A stretch of 64,000 bases of DNA from an uncultured Clostridia bacterium (GCA_948472945.1 CAOKVX010000007.1:1-64000), one strand, 5' to 3'. Positions 45,878 to 55,620 are shown, numbered from the stretch's first letter. Notes: generated from the sequence alone by a model not told the origin. Numbers and translations: made by a program.

Positions 45878-46020
45878 CCCGCACATATAAACGGTTATTA
45901 TAGTACGGCAGCGCTCTCGCTTAGTTACACACGCAACAGTTCTAAGGCCGCAAAAAACGCAGCCAAAGAACCGGCGTGTGTAAATATCCCGTTACTATAA
46001 TAACCGTTTATACATGCGGG
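45878..46020 (+). ncRNA. Structured hairpin element, copy 1 (candidate ncRNA or hairpin repeat)
   Basis: Arms 45878-45908 and 45989-46020 are inverted repeats of about 31 nt with three small differences. Inside, TTACACACGC (45923-45932) pairs with GCGTGTGTAA (45974-45983), enclosing GTTCT/AGAAC and GGCYGC-type stems around an A6 loop. The core, reading CTCTCGCTTAGTT ... GTTCTAA ... GCAAAAAA ... AGCCAAAGAACC, is shared with the element at 62637-62782, while the arms are not. Type is tentative: it could be DNA-level rather than RNA-level. Confidence 0.55.
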
Positions 46021-46432
46021 CTGTACACTAGTATATGATTTATATTATTTTAAAACTATATTACTAAGGGTGTTATCGGATATAATTATAATGTATTTGA
46101 GTATTGATTATTAATTTAGCTGCTAAAACTTACAGTTAGATTTTTTAAAGTGCAAAATTTGAATACGATTTATATAGAATTTAAAATATAATATAATACA
46201 TGATTAAAAAATTACAATAAAATAACTCAATACATAAATTAATTTTGTACGTAATCATTTTATCAATCAGTGTCCCTGCCAAAGTAAAAACATATACATA
46301 TGACTGCGTACGATAATGGCATGTTAATAGTACAATAACATCAATGAAATGGAATTACACAGTAATAATGACGTAATAATAAAGTAATAACGATGTAACA
46401 GTACGTATATAAGAAAGGATTAACTACATTTT

Positions 46433-47257
46433 ATGAAAAGAATAGTAAGCATACAGGACATATCATGTATAGGTAAATGCTCGCAGACAATTGCGCTGCC
46501 GGTTTTGTCTGCTATGGGAATAGAAACCTCTATTATCCCGACAGCAATACTATCCGCGCATACGATGTTTCCCGACTTTACTTTCAGGGATTTGTCGGAG
46601 GATATACCCCAAATTAAAAAACACTGGCTCTCACAGGGCGTGACTTTCGACGGTATTCTCACCGGTTATCTGGGCTCGGTCAGGCAGATAGAGATGATTT
46701 CAGAGATATACAGGGATTTCGGCGCTGACGATACTGTAATAGTTCTCGACCCTGTTTTTGCGGACAAGGGACGCATATATCCGGGTTTTGACATGGAATA
46801 CGCCGGTGCAATCGCAGGACTTTGCAGTCAGGCCGACTATATAGTTCCAAATATAACCGAGGCGGCATATATAGCCGGCGTTCCTTACAGGGATGTATGC
46901 GATATGGACTATATAGAAAACATTTTTGATATACTGACGCAAAAGGGAGTAAAAAACACAATAATAACAAGCGTTCATATAGGCGACGAAAACGGTATAG
47001 TGTGCAGGCTTTCGGATAACAGAAGATTTTCCGTATTCAGAAAAAATATCGACGCCCCGTTCCACGGAACCGGTGACCTCTTTGCGAGTACGTTCACGGG
47101 CGCGCTACTCAATAATTTTTCCACGAAGGTCGCGGCGGAGCTCGCAGTTGACTATGTAAATGAAACTCTCACCGCAACGCTTAAAAACAACAAACACAAC
47201 TGGTATGGCGTGGATTTTGAGACAACTCTCCCGTATCTTATCGACAGGCTGAGATAA
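46433..47257 (+). CDS. pdxK: Pyridoxal/pyridoxamine kinase
   Basis: This 274-aa ribokinase-like enzyme phosphorylates B6 vitamers to feed PLP. Family motifs are IVSIQDISCIGKCSQ at the N-terminus, TAILSAHTMFPDFTF, LDPVFADKGRIYPGF, VPNITEAAYIAGVPY, and the catalytic loop FHGTGDLFAS with its Asp as base. Divergent from a MocR/PdxR-type regulator, it is its likely target. No pdxS/pdxT genes are seen, which suggests B6 salvage at this locus. The SD is weakly placed. Confidence 0.93.
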   Translation: MKRIVSIQDISCIGKCSQTIALPVLSAMGIETSIIPTAILSAHTMFPDFTFRDLSEDIPQIKKHWLSQGVTFDGILTGYLGSVRQIEMISEIYRDFGADDTVIVLDPVFADKGRIYPGFDMEYAGAIAGLCSQADYIVPNITEAAYIAGVPYRDVCDMDYIENIFDILTQKGVKNTIITSVHIGDENGIVCRLSDNRRFSVFRKNIDAPFHGTGDLFASTFTGALLNNFSTKVAAELAVDYVNETLTATLKNNKHNWYGVDFETTLPYLIDRLR

Positions 47258-47258
47258 A

Positions 47259-47281
47259 AGCCGGGACTACAAATCCCGGCT
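47259..47281. terminator. Bidirectional terminator between pdxK and glyS
   Basis: AGCCGGGA (47259-47266) pairs with TCCCGGCT (47274-47281). The minus-strand side runs into TTTTATC, good for glyS; the plus side tail is weak. It lies directly after the pdxK stop. Confidence 0.75.
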
Positions 47282-47324
47282 CTTGATATAAAATTTAATT
47301 TGGAAATTTAAATCCGGCAGATAA

Positions 47325-48713
47325 TCAGAACTTAATTTTTTCCTCCAAATATGTCCTGAGGTCCTCAATCTTTATTCTTTCCTGTTCCATAGTATCACGG
47401 TCGCGGACTGTAACGCATCCGTCCTCCTCCGAATCAAAATCATATGTCACACAGAAAGGCGTTCCAATCTCATCCTGTCTGCGGTAACGCTTTCCTATAT
47501 TTCCTCTGTCGTCAAATTCACAGTTAAAATACTTTGACAGCTCGGAGTATACTTTCTGCGCAGGCTCGCTTAGCTTCTTTGATAGAGGAAGCACGCCTAC
47601 CTTTACAGGTGCAATTGCAGGATGGAAATGAAGAACCGTCCTCACATCTCCTTCCGCAATCTCCTCCTCGTCATATGCGCTGCACAGGAATGCCAGCGTA
47701 ACACGGTCAGCGCCGAGCGATGGCTCGATTACGTAAGGAATATATTTTTCTTTCTTTTCATCATCAAAGTAACTCATATCTTCTTTCGATACGTTCTGAT
47801 GCTGTGTAAGGTCATAATCAGTCCTGTCGGCAATTCCCCAGAGTTCTCCCCATCCGAACGGGAACAGGAATTCAATGTCAGTGGTGGCATTACTGTAGAA
47901 CGAAAGCTCCTCCGCGTCATGGTCGCGGTATCTCATCTCATCCTCTTTTATTCCAAGATTTTTAAGCCAGTCGATACAGAACTGTTTCCAGTACGCAAAC
48001 CACTCAAGGTCCGTCCCCGGCTCACAGAAGAACTCTAGCTCCATCTGCTCGAATTCCCTTGTCCTGAAAGTAAAGTTACCCGGCGTAATCTCATTTCTGA
48101 ATGATTTTCCAATCTGTCCGATTCCAAAAGGAATCTTTTTACGGGAAGTCCTCTGCACATTTTTAAAGTTAACAAATATTCCCTGAGCCGTCTCCGGTCT
48201 TAAATATACCGTGTTCTTGGCATCCTCGGTAACGCTCTGGAACGTCTTAAACATAAGGTTAAATTCCCTTATATCAGTAAAATTCTTCTTTCCGCACGAC
48301 GGACATTCAATACCGTTTTCATCTATGTACTTCATCATATCTTCGTGTGACCAAGAATCAACCGAGCCTTCTACAGTGATTCGGTTTTCTTTCATATAAT
48401 TCTCAATTAGCTGGTCAGCCCTGAATCTCTCGTTACATTCCTTGCAGTCCATTAGCGGATCTGAAAATCCTCCCAAATGTCCTGATGCAACCCAAGTCTG
48501 TGGATTCATGAGAATGGCGCAGTCAACTCCGACATTATATGGATTCTCCCTTATGAACTTGTTCCACCAGGCGCTCTTGACATTGTTCTTTAGCTCAACG
48601 CCGAGATTTCCGTAGTCCCATGTGTTGGCAAGACCTCCGTATATCTCTGAACCCGGATAGATAAATCCCCTTGATTTTGCAAGCGCAACTATCTTTTCCA
48701 TTGTTTTTTCCAT
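47325..48713 (-). CDS. glyS: Glycyl-tRNA synthetase (alpha2, eukaryote/archaeal-like type)
   Basis: This 462-aa class II synthetase charges tRNA-Gly. It begins [20 protein letters not shown] and holds [19 protein letters not shown], motif 2 [25 protein letters not shown] and the late motif 3 [15 protein letters not shown], followed by an anticodon-binding domain. It is the single-chain form, not the glyQ/glyS tetramer of Bacillus. Several Met codons are possible; GAGAGGA fits ATG 48713. A consensus-like promoter lies about 114-142 nt upstream. No T-box leader was recognised. Confidence 0.95.
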   Translation of the reverse strand: MEKTMEKIVALAKSRGFIYPGSEIYGGLANTWDYGNLGVELKNNVKSAWWNKFIRENPYNVGVDCAILMNPQTWVASGHLGGFSDPLMDCKECNERFRADQLIENYMKENRITVEGSVDSWSHEDMMKYIDENGIECPSCGKKNFTDIREFNLMFKTFQSVTEDAKNTVYLRPETAQGIFVNFKNVQRTSRKKIPFGIGQIGKSFRNEITPGNFTFRTREFEQMELEFFCEPGTDLEWFAYWKQFCIDWLKNLGIKEDEMRYRDHDAEELSFYSNATTDIEFLFPFGWGELWGIADRTDYDLTQHQNVSKEDMSYFDDEKKEKYIPYVIEPSLGADRVTLAFLCSAYDEEEIAEGDVRTVLHFHPAIAPVKVGVLPLSKKLSEPAQKVYSELSKYFNCEFDDRGNIGKRYRRQDEIGTPFCVTYDFDSEEDGCVTVRDRDTMEQERIKIEDLRTYLEEKIKF

Positions 48714-49013
48714 TTTACATACCATCCTCTCGATTATATTATAATATCTAACCCTACTTACGTCTCTATTTTTGCACGCCGACTACACAGTTTAAGTTTG
48801 ACTTATAACTATTAATATTCTTATGCATTTTACCATTGGTAAAATATATTTTCAAGACCTTTATCGGCATGCGGCAGATTTCAAACAGCAAATTATGTTA
48901 AACCATCCGGTGTGCCGACCGGTTTGTATTTAGTTTAACCGCGAATAGATAATCAGATTTGCTAATTATAAATCAGCAGTGCACTATAGCTTGATATATA
49001 TAAATACTTAGTT
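48714..49013. other. Intergenic region between recO and glyS
   Basis: These 300 bases hold the glyS promoter (48827-48855), a small hairpin CCGGT/ACCGG near 48919-48934 and no recognisable ORF or T-box. Confidence 0.5.
48827..48855 (-). promoter_or_regulatory. SigA-type promoter of glyS
   Basis: Minus-strand TTGAAA (48855-48850), 17-bp spacer, TAAAAT (48832-48827). It predicts a leader of about 107 nt. Confidence 0.55.
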
Positions 49014-49760
49014 TCACAGTCCAAATTCGCCGTCTATAAACATCTCCGAATTAAATTTAACATTTCTGTCAGCGCTTATATATAACTTTGTCAGTTTCTT
49101 AAATTCAGCCATTATATCCTCTTTAACGGTAAACGCAAAAAGCGTCTGCAGCCCGGACGACATTATATAGCGCAGTGTGTATAGCATTCCTACTGAAATT
49201 GTAACCGAGTCTCCGACAGAGCTGCTGCAGTTTCCGCACAGGCATCCGTGCCTTTTAGATGAAAAATGTGTGAGGTTTTCACTATCCCCGCACAATATAC
49301 ATTTTGTTACCTCAGGATATTCGCCTCCAATGAGAAACATCCTCCACTCATATATGTACCTGACAAGCTCATTTTTAATAATGTTTTTTTCAAGCGCCCT
49401 CAAAGCCTGATACAGAAGTAGAAGTTCATTTTTTGCGTTAAGATTCTCTCTCGTATAATAATCGGCAATCTCGCAAAGGTATGACGCGTAGTAATATTTG
49501 TCCAGCTCCTTTATCAAACCCTGAAAGTGATTTTTTACCTCTGCGCCCGTGACAGTATATGAATCGCGCCCCGTATACACAAAAAACTCACCGAAAGTAA
49601 ATACCTGCGTCGCCGTTACAAGCGGGTTTTTAGGTTTCACAGCCCCCCTTGCGAATGCAGATATCTTTCCCTTTTCCCTGGTGAGTAGTACAATGCGCCT
49701 ATCTGTTTCTCCAATATTTCCTGACGATAACACGAGTCCCGTCACTGTCTCAGGTGCCAT
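49014..49760 (-). CDS. recO: DNA repair protein RecO
   Basis: This 248-aa protein mediates RecA loading with RecR and anneals strands in recombinational repair. An OB-fold N-terminus (TGLVLSSGNIGETDRRIVL, then GAVKPKNPL) is followed by a helical domain and a four-cysteine zinc site (CILCG ... GCLCGNC) around residues 157-180. The length is normal. It lies in the conserved era-yqzL-recO order. Context and domains agree. Confidence 0.94.
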   Translation of the reverse strand: MAPETVTGLVLSSGNIGETDRRIVLLTREKGKISAFARGAVKPKNPLVTATQVFTFGEFFVYTGRDSYTVTGAEVKNHFQGLIKELDKYYYASYLCEIADYYTRENLNAKNELLLLYQALRALEKNIIKNELVRYIYEWRMFLIGGEYPEVTKCILCGDSENLTHFSSKRHGCLCGNCSSSVGDSVTISVGMLYTLRYIMSSGLQTLFAFTVKEDIMAEFKKLTKLYISADRNVKFNSEMFIDGEFGL

Positions 49761-49802
49761 AAATATTTCAACTCCGTTTAATATGTGAACACTATTTTGA
49801 AA

Positions 49803-49982
49803 TTAAAACAGCCTTATTCTGTCATAATCATCGCACTCTTTTTCAACATCATTTAGCTCTTCATCAATTATATTCAGCGCATATTCCTCCGTTACCGCCT
49901 CCTCAGAAGTACATGCGTATTCAAGGTAGTCTTTTATGCTGCCGCTCTTCTCGAATTTTTTCCAAATCGAATTGTTTTTCAT
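49803..49982 (-). CDS. YqzL-like small protein between era and recO
   Basis: An AGGAGGG SD precedes ATG 49982 for a 59-aa protein opening MKNNSIWKKFEKSGSIKDYL and ending CDDYDRIRLF, highly acidic in its second half. The W..FE.(S/T)GSI..YL opening and its position between era and recO match the small YqzL family of Bacillus (function unknown). The stop lies 43 nt from the recO start. It is likely co-transcribed with era and recO. Confidence 0.8.
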   Translation of the reverse strand: MKNNSIWKKFEKSGSIKDYLEYACTSEEAVTEEYALNIIDEELNDVEKECDDYDRIRLF

Positions 49983-50044
49983 ACAATAGCCCTCCTGATA
50001 TCAAGTTCAATTCCTGATAATAGTCTTGCCATATTCAAATCTAT

Positions 50045-50953
50045 TTATTCGTCATTGCGGTAGCCAAAATTTTTAATAAGGAAGTCGCTGTCACGCCAGC
50101 CTTTTTTAACCTTAACCCATAACCTTAAATTGACTTTCATGCCAAGCATGGACTCGATATCTTTTCTTGCCTGTGTTCCTATTTCCTTGAGCATACTTCC
50201 CTTTTTCCCTATTATTATACCCTTGTGGGAGTCTCTCTCACATATAATTGTAGCCTCAATGTCTATTATATCTCCGCGGTCGCGCTCACGCATTATATCT
50301 ATTGCCACGGCAATTCCATGCGGAATTTCATCATCCAGTTTTCTGAGCGCCTTTTCTCTTATAAGCTCGGCCGCAATCTGTCTCTCAGGCTGGTCTGTTA
50401 TCGTATCTTCGTCATAATACTGCGGGCCCTCGCCAAGATATTTGAATATAAGAGGCACAAGGTTTTCGGTATTCTCGCCTTTAAGCGCTGATACCGGTAT
50501 AATCTCGGCAAAATCACATATATCCTTATAAGCATCGATAAATAAAAGTATTTCTTCTTTCTTTACCTTGTCAATTTTGTTTATTACAAGTATAACAGGC
50601 GTTTCGACTCTGTTTAGGTTTTCTGCTATAACCCTTTCACCCGCACCTATGAAATCAGAGGCTTCGACAATCCATAGTATAACGTCCACATTCCTCAACG
50701 TATTGTTTGCAACCGCAACCATATACTCTCCAAGTTTATTTTTCGCCTTGTGTATTCCGGGCGTATCAAGGAAGATTATCTGACCGTCCTCGTCCGTATA
50801 TACCGTCTGAATTTTATTTCTCGTAGTCTGTGGCTTACTCGACGTTATTGCAATTTTCTGTCCGATAAGCCTGTTCATAAGAGTGGATTTGCCGACATTA
50901 GGCCGTCCTATAAGCGCCGCAAAACCTGATTTATAACTATTATTCACTATCAT
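50045..50953 (-). CDS. era: GTPase Era
   Basis: This 302-aa ribosome-assembly GTPase acts on the 16S rRNA 3' end in 30S maturation. G motifs are GRPNVGKSTL (G1), a threonine-rich switch (QTTRNKIQ), DTPGIHKAK (G3) and NKIDKVKKEE (G4), followed by a KH domain with GIIIGKKGSMLKEIG. The frame is open to 50980, but AAAGG before ATG 50953 gives the likely start MIVNNSYKSGFAAL. It leads the era-yqzL-recO operon and follows the M16C protease gene by 43 nt, possibly also in that transcript. Confidence 0.95.
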   Translation of the reverse strand: MIVNNSYKSGFAALIGRPNVGKSTLMNRLIGQKIAITSSKPQTTRNKIQTVYTDEDGQIIFLDTPGIHKAKNKLGEYMVAVANNTLRNVDVILWIVEASDFIGAGERVIAENLNRVETPVILVINKIDKVKKEEILLFIDAYKDICDFAEIIPVSALKGENTENLVPLIFKYLGEGPQYYDEDTITDQPERQIAAELIREKALRKLDDEIPHGIAVAIDIMRERDRGDIIDIEATIICERDSHKGIIIGKKGSMLKEIGTQARKDIESMLGMKVNLRLWVKVKKGWRDSDFLIKNFGYRNDE

Positions 50954-50996
50954 ACCGTACCTTTCATTTATCTGACTCAAACTTATATATAAGTAA

Positions 50997-53903
50997 TCAA
51001 CTTAAATTCTCAATCTTCCCAAACAGCTCCCTGCTGCCCTCAATCACCGCGTCGCTTCCGACGACACATATATTGCCGCAGTCGAGCACTGATTTGACAA
51101 GCCCGCCGCACTTTCTTATATCTTCCGCCGTTACCGATAATATCTCGTCGCGCTCTTTCTGCAGATCGTACTCTGAAACACCTGAAATATACGTGTTAAA
51201 TGCTAATCTTCCTCTGGCTCTCGGAGTGAGCGGTATGTCAACATCGCTCATTGTACCTATAATATATTTTGTCATTTCGCGCTCATTGGCCTCAAATGAC
51301 GCAAGGTATTCAGGTATTGCCTCGTATACGCTGTTGGTCTCGGCAAGCTTAGGGTCTCTGTATGATGCAAAGTAAGCGTTTCCGCTCCTTGTAAATCCGC
51401 TCATAGCGCCGTAGGCTCCGCCAAGTATCCTTACATTCTGCCACAGGTAACCATAATTGAGTATGGTTCTAAGGACTTTCAGGGCTCCGGAATATTCTTC
51501 GCCATTCTTTATAAAATTACCGGTCCTTGCCACATACTGTACTTTCCCGGACGTCTTAAATCCTTCATTCAGCACTCCCCTCTCAGGGCTATATATATCT
51601 GGCAGCTTAGGAAGTGAATCATCGTTTATCTCATATAGGGATTCAAATACCTCGAAACTCTCGTCCTCAAACACCCTATAACCCTCGTCGTCAGCCGTTA
51701 TGCTGACAATAAGGTTCTTTTTGTTGAATATTTTATATACGAGGGCCTCAAGTATTTCTATGAGCGCGCCGCACTGATTGTCAAAATCATTGCAGATACC
51801 GTCTAGCAGCCGGTAAAACGATACGCCTGTAATCTGGTTCTGATAGTACATTGATTCTGAGTTATACGATAACGCCCTGTCAACAGCCGTAGCATTTCCT
51901 GACGCCTCAAGAGACGCCTTAAATTCTGACCTAAGCTCAAAGAGAACCTCCCTCAGTCTTTTCCTGTCACTAAACAGGGAACCCTTTATAATTTCAATGA
52001 TAAGCTCAAACGCCCTGTTCATAGAAGTGTACAACACTCTTGCAGAAACCTCGAACATTATTTTAAAGTCGTCGCAGTTTCCTTTCATTGCCGATACGGC
52101 GGCTGATGTATTTATTCCGCCTGTACTTAGATTTATCTCATTGGACAGCTCAAGGTAGGAGTAATTGACAGTGTCTATGCTTCCAAGCATTACCGAAAGT
52201 ATGCCGATGTATGATGCATATTCTTTGTACTCCGTTACGTCAAATGCAAGGTCTATATACGCAATACCGTTTGTAAAGAGATTGTGATGTAAAACTGTTA
52301 AGTTGTTTATCTCTTTCTTTTCATTGTATATTTTTGGCGTTTTCTTATCAATATCCTCCCTGTTAAGCAGAGGTATGCACGTCAGAGCCTCCGGTGAATC
52401 CGGCGTTTCCTGATAATTTTTCAGGTTGGCCGTGTTGTTTACTATCTGTTCAATATCTTTCTCTGACAGCGATTCCTTGTACTCTTTAAGTTTTTTTGCG
52501 AGTTCCTCATCTTTTTTTGTGCTCAGTCCTATCTCAGGAAATACATTTACCACCGCCCTATGGCTGTTTTTGAGCAAATACTTCTCTACAAGCTCCTCAA
52601 AATAGCCGGTATCTATCCGCTCTTTCAAGGTCTTAAACGTATCATTGAGACAGAGGGCAGAAAACGGCTCATTTTCATCGTAGAGCCATGTCTGCATCAT
52701 ATTGATTCCATACATAAGCCCTTTAGGATATCTTCCAAAGTCCGCTTCGCGGTATTTAAATTCATAATATGATATTGCCGCCTCAAGCGATTTCTTATCT
52801 ATTCCGCTTTCAATTATCTTACCAAGCGTTTCGGTTATAATATTTATAAAATCTTCTTTTCTTCCGGCATCCGCTTCGCGCGCAAAAATGCTGAATGTCG
52901 GCTGTAGAATCTCACCGTCAAACATACAGCTTATCTCCTCACCTATACCTGCGTCTGTCAGAGCTTTTTTAAGAGGCGCTCCCGGAACGGATACGAGGGC
53001 ATACGATAAAATCTGAAATGCAACCTGTATATCATTGTCAAGTGCATTTCCAACTACACAGTTGTAACTGAAATAAGCTTTGTCCGACGCTGTCTGGGCC
53101 GAATATTTTTCATCTACAATCTTTAGTCCCTCAAAAGGTTTCTGTTTACCTATCTTTGAATCTATATCGAGAGCATCAAAACCGGACAGATATTCCCTGT
53201 CAATCCACTGCAGTTTTTCTTCAATATCGATGTCTCCATACAGGTAAATATAACTGTTCGACGGATGATAATATTTAGAATATTCCTCCACAAATTTCTC
53301 ATAAGTAAGTTCAGGTATATAATCGGGGTCCCCGCCCGATTCACACCCATAAGGCGTATCGGGAAACAGCGTTTTCTGAATTAGTCGCTCAAGCTGCTGG
53401 TCGGGAGATGAAAAAACACCCCTCATCTCGTTATATACTACACCGTTTATAGTAAGCGGAGAATCCTCCGATTCCATCTCATAGTGCCATCCCTCCTGCT
53501 CAAATATCTCTTTTCTTTTTTTCATATCAGGATAAAACACAGCGTCGAGATAAACCCCTATAAGGTTTTCAAAATCTTTATTGTTACAGCTTGCGACCGG
53601 GTACATAGTCTTGTCTGCAAACGTCATTGCATTTAAAAATGTGTTTAGCGAGCCCTTAGCAAGCTCAACAAATGGGTCCTTAACCGGATATTTTGACGAA
53701 CCGCAAAGTACGGAATGTTCGATAATATGCGGCGTCCCGGTAGAATCACACGGAGGTGTTCTGAAGTTTACGGAAAACACTTTGTTTTCATCGTCATTTT
53801 TTATAACGGCCACTCTGGCGCCGCTCTTTATATGTTTGTACAGTAAGCCAACGCTGTTTATGTCTGAAAGCTCACTCTGCATAATAAGTTGGTATGATTT
53901 CAT
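50997..53903 (-). CDS. M16C family zinc metallopeptidase (PreP/insulinase-like)
   Basis: This 968-aa cytoplasmic peptidase degrades peptides inside a closed chamber. The inverted zinc motif HxxEH is at H59-H63 (GTPHIIEHSVLCGSSKYP). The N- and C-terminal M16 halves are joined by a long helical hairpin, and the length (about 970) matches the PreP branch. There is no signal peptide. The gene is 43 nt upstream of era. An SD AAAGGA stands before ATG 53903. The natural substrates in bacteria are not well defined. Confidence 0.93.
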   Translation of the reverse strand: MKSYQLIMQSELSDINSVGLLYKHIKSGARVAVIKNDDENKVFSVNFRTPPCDSTGTPHIIEHSVLCGSSKYPVKDPFVELAKGSLNTFLNAMTFADKTMYPVASCNNKDFENLIGVYLDAVFYPDMKKRKEIFEQEGWHYEMESEDSPLTINGVVYNEMRGVFSSPDQQLERLIQKTLFPDTPYGCESGGDPDYIPELTYEKFVEEYSKYYHPSNSYIYLYGDIDIEEKLQWIDREYLSGFDALDIDSKIGKQKPFEGLKIVDEKYSAQTASDKAYFSYNCVVGNALDNDIQVAFQILSYALVSVPGAPLKKALTDAGIGEEISCMFDGEILQPTFSIFAREADAGRKEDFINIITETLGKIIESGIDKKSLEAAISYYEFKYREADFGRYPKGLMYGINMMQTWLYDENEPFSALCLNDTFKTLKERIDTGYFEELVEKYLLKNSHRAVVNVFPEIGLSTKKDEELAKKLKEYKESLSEKDIEQIVNNTANLKNYQETPDSPEALTCIPLLNREDIDKKTPKIYNEKKEINNLTVLHHNLFTNGIAYIDLAFDVTEYKEYASYIGILSVMLGSIDTVNYSYLELSNEINLSTGGINTSAAVSAMKGNCDDFKIMFEVSARVLYTSMNRAFELIIEIIKGSLFSDRKRLREVLFELRSEFKASLEASGNATAVDRALSYNSESMYYQNQITGVSFYRLLDGICNDFDNQCGALIEILEALVYKIFNKKNLIVSITADDEGYRVFEDESFEVFESLYEINDDSLPKLPDIYSPERGVLNEGFKTSGKVQYVARTGNFIKNGEEYSGALKVLRTILNYGYLWQNVRILGGAYGAMSGFTRSGNAYFASYRDPKLAETNSVYEAIPEYLASFEANEREMTKYIIGTMSDVDIPLTPRARGRLAFNTYISGVSEYDLQKERDEILSVTAEDIRKCGGLVKSVLDCGNICVVGSDAVIEGSRELFGKIENLS

Positions 53904-54114
53904 AAATTATTATTATCCTTTCTATTTTTTTGCCGGTTAATTTATCTAAAATACCAAAACCGCTGATTAAAGCGTTTCCCAAACAAAATTCCGGCCGCAA
54001 AGCGTCGTATTCCTTTTGCAAATCTGTGTGCATGCTCCGCAGGCAATTAAGGAATCGGTAAGCTAATCTTCCTTTTCTTAGTATTAGTATACCCTTGATT
54101 ATTCAATATTTCAA

Positions 54115-54143
54115 TTGACTTTTTATAATTTATATGCTAAAGT
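54115..54143 (+). promoter_or_regulatory. SigA-type promoter of the cold-shock gene
   Basis: TTGACT (54115-54120), 17-bp spacer, TAAAGT (54138-54143). The leader is short, about 37 nt. A separate inverted repeat, ATTCCTT/AAGGAAT, lies upstream at 54009-54055. Confidence 0.5.
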
Positions 54144-54186
54144 TTAACTGTTGTTAAGATTTATTATTTTTTAGGAGGCAATTTCA

Positions 54187-54384
54187 ATGAATGGTACAGT
54201 AAAATGGTTTAATGCGAAAAAAGGTTTTGGATTCATCTCAGACGAGGAAGGCAACGATGTATTCGTACATTTCTCAGCTTTACAGATGGACGGCTTCAAA
54301 GTATTAGACGAAGGCGACAAGGTTGAATTCGAAGTTGTTAACGGAGAAAAAGGACCACAGGCCGCAAACGTAACTAAGTTATAA
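54187..54384 (+). CDS. cspA: Cold-shock protein (CspA family)
   Basis: This 65-aa single OB-fold protein binds single-stranded RNA and keeps it unfolded. RNP1 (KGFGFI) and RNP2 (VFVHFSA) are intact, and [17 protein letters not shown] is the classic start. TAGGAGGCAA precedes ATG 54187. Its own promoter and a terminator 145 nt downstream make it monocistronic. The leader seems too short for the long CspA thermosensor known in E. coli. Confidence 0.97.
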   Translation: MNGTVKWFNAKKGFGFISDEEGNDVFVHFSALQMDGFKVLDEGDKVEFEVVNGEKGPQAANVTKL

Positions 54385-54692
54385 TCATCGCATGAATCAT
54401 TTTAATTTTTATTCCCGCGAACAATGCAGGTTTCACGCCTGCTACGGGGTATATGACTTATAGATTTATATTTTATAATGCTATCGGGGAAAAGTTAAAT
54501 GTAATAAATGTAAGAATTGGTTGTAACAAAAAAAGCTGTCATTTAAATGACAGCTTTTTTATTATTTTCAAATCTAATAATGCGTTCAATTTAATTTCTC
54601 TTATTTTAAAAAAGTCTATTTTTGTATTCCAATTATAAATTAAAAATTGTACAATGTTTTGTTATCAAGTTTGCAGGAGCCGTATATGTACG
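54385..54692. other. Intergenic region after the cold-shock gene
   Basis: These 308 bases hold the terminator at 54529-54560 and AT-rich DNA between convergent cspA and the lytic transglycosylase. I saw no further gene. Confidence 0.5.
54529..54560. terminator. Bidirectional rho-independent terminator
   Basis: A near-continuous palindrome with AAAAAAGCTGTCATTT pairing with AAATGACAGCTTTTTT, with A and T runs at the two ends. It can end cspA transcripts and those from the opposite strand. Confidence 0.85.
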
Positions 54693-55445
54693 TCATGCCA
54701 CTCCTAAAAATCCCATAATCTTCTTTACATAATTCTGCGTCTCTGTATATGGAGGTATTCCGCCGTATTTTTCAACTGCGCCGCTTCCGGCGTTGTAAGC
54801 TGCAAGCGCAAGCTGTACGCTTCCATGCTTTTCAATTTTTTCAGACAGATATCTCGCTCCGCCCCTTATGTTCTGCTCTGGGTCATATGCATCCTTGACG
54901 CCGAGATATTTGGCCGTTGCGGGCATGAGCTGCATAATTCCCATAGCGCCGCTTCTAGACGTACTGTTTTTATTAAAATTTGATTCGGCCTTGGCAACCG
55001 ACACAAGCAGCTCATATGAAATTCCATACTCATCCGCCGCATTCTTAAAAATGTCAACATATTTTTCAGGAACACTTACAGAGCAGTTCGGATAACATAG
55101 GGCATCAAGCTGGCTGGCCGTAAAATTAGCCGCCACAGTATTGTCCGACGCTGCACTGTCAGAGCTGTATACCTCTGCTTTCTTTCCGGCCGGAGACGTT
55201 ATGCCAAGCTTTAAATATAAATCAGTAAGCTCCTTTACGGACAGCTCGCTTGCCTGCACAATCTCATCATCGCCAAACGATATGGCTTCCTCTCCGCTCA
55301 TAATTCCTTCCAGCATATCCTCAAAACTTGTTATGGATGAACCGCCGTTCTCCGTATCAGCAGCGCTAATCCGGGCAGCGCCTGCAGTCTGTCCAACACT
55401 GTTTATATTTTGTTTAGCGCCTGCCGGCTCAAGACTTATTATCAT
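54693..55445 (-). CDS. Leaderless lytic transglycosylase (SLT domain)
   Basis: Residues about 125-250 form an SLT lysozyme-like domain: catalytic Glu in VSVAKAESNFN, then SGAMGIMQLMPATAKYLG and LALAAYNAGSGAVEKYGG. It cleaves peptidoglycan glycan strands. The first 120 residues are low-complexity and hydrophilic, without a Sec signal peptide or TM helix. The leaderless form and the SITSFEDMLEGIM segment resemble flagellum-exported cell-wall enzymes, so export by the flagellar apparatus is my guess. AGGTGG precedes ATG 55445. Confidence 0.87.
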   Translation of the reverse strand: MIISLEPAGAKQNINSVGQTAGAARISAADTENGGSSITSFEDMLEGIMSGEEAISFGDDEIVQASELSVKELTDLYLKLGITSPAGKKAEVYSSDSAASDNTVAANFTASQLDALCYPNCSVSVPEKYVDIFKNAADEYGISYELLVSVAKAESNFNKNSTSRSGAMGIMQLMPATAKYLGVKDAYDPEQNIRGGARYLSEKIEKHGSVQLALAAYNAGSGAVEKYGGIPPYTETQNYVKKIMGFLGVA

Positions 55446-55620
55446 TGCTTTCCCACCTGATATGTAAAATTTATATTTTAATGTTATGCCTTTAAAACGG
55501 CATTTATTTAACGAAACACTGATTAAAACAGAGATTTCTTAGTCGATTATATCAGATTAATTTAAAATTAACAAGTATCATATTTTCACATCAACACCAA
55601 AACATTCCATGCCAATACTA

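Larger units (their letters stand above)
45694..46432. other. Long pdxR/pdxK intergenic region
   Basis: These 739 non-coding bases hold the GGTTATAAT boxes, a partial direct repeat (CCGCACATATAATCGGTTAT at 45842-45861, echoed at 45879-45898), the structured element 45878-46020 and about 400 nt of very AT-rich DNA before pdxK. No ORF with an SD is evident. GAAAGGA at 46413-46419 is the likely pdxK SD, with longer than ideal spacing. Confidence 0.6.

Noticed and set aside
48714..48830. Possible T-box leader of glyS
   Set aside because: The conserved T-box sequence and terminator/antiterminator pair are not seen; only a plain promoter and short leader are apparent.
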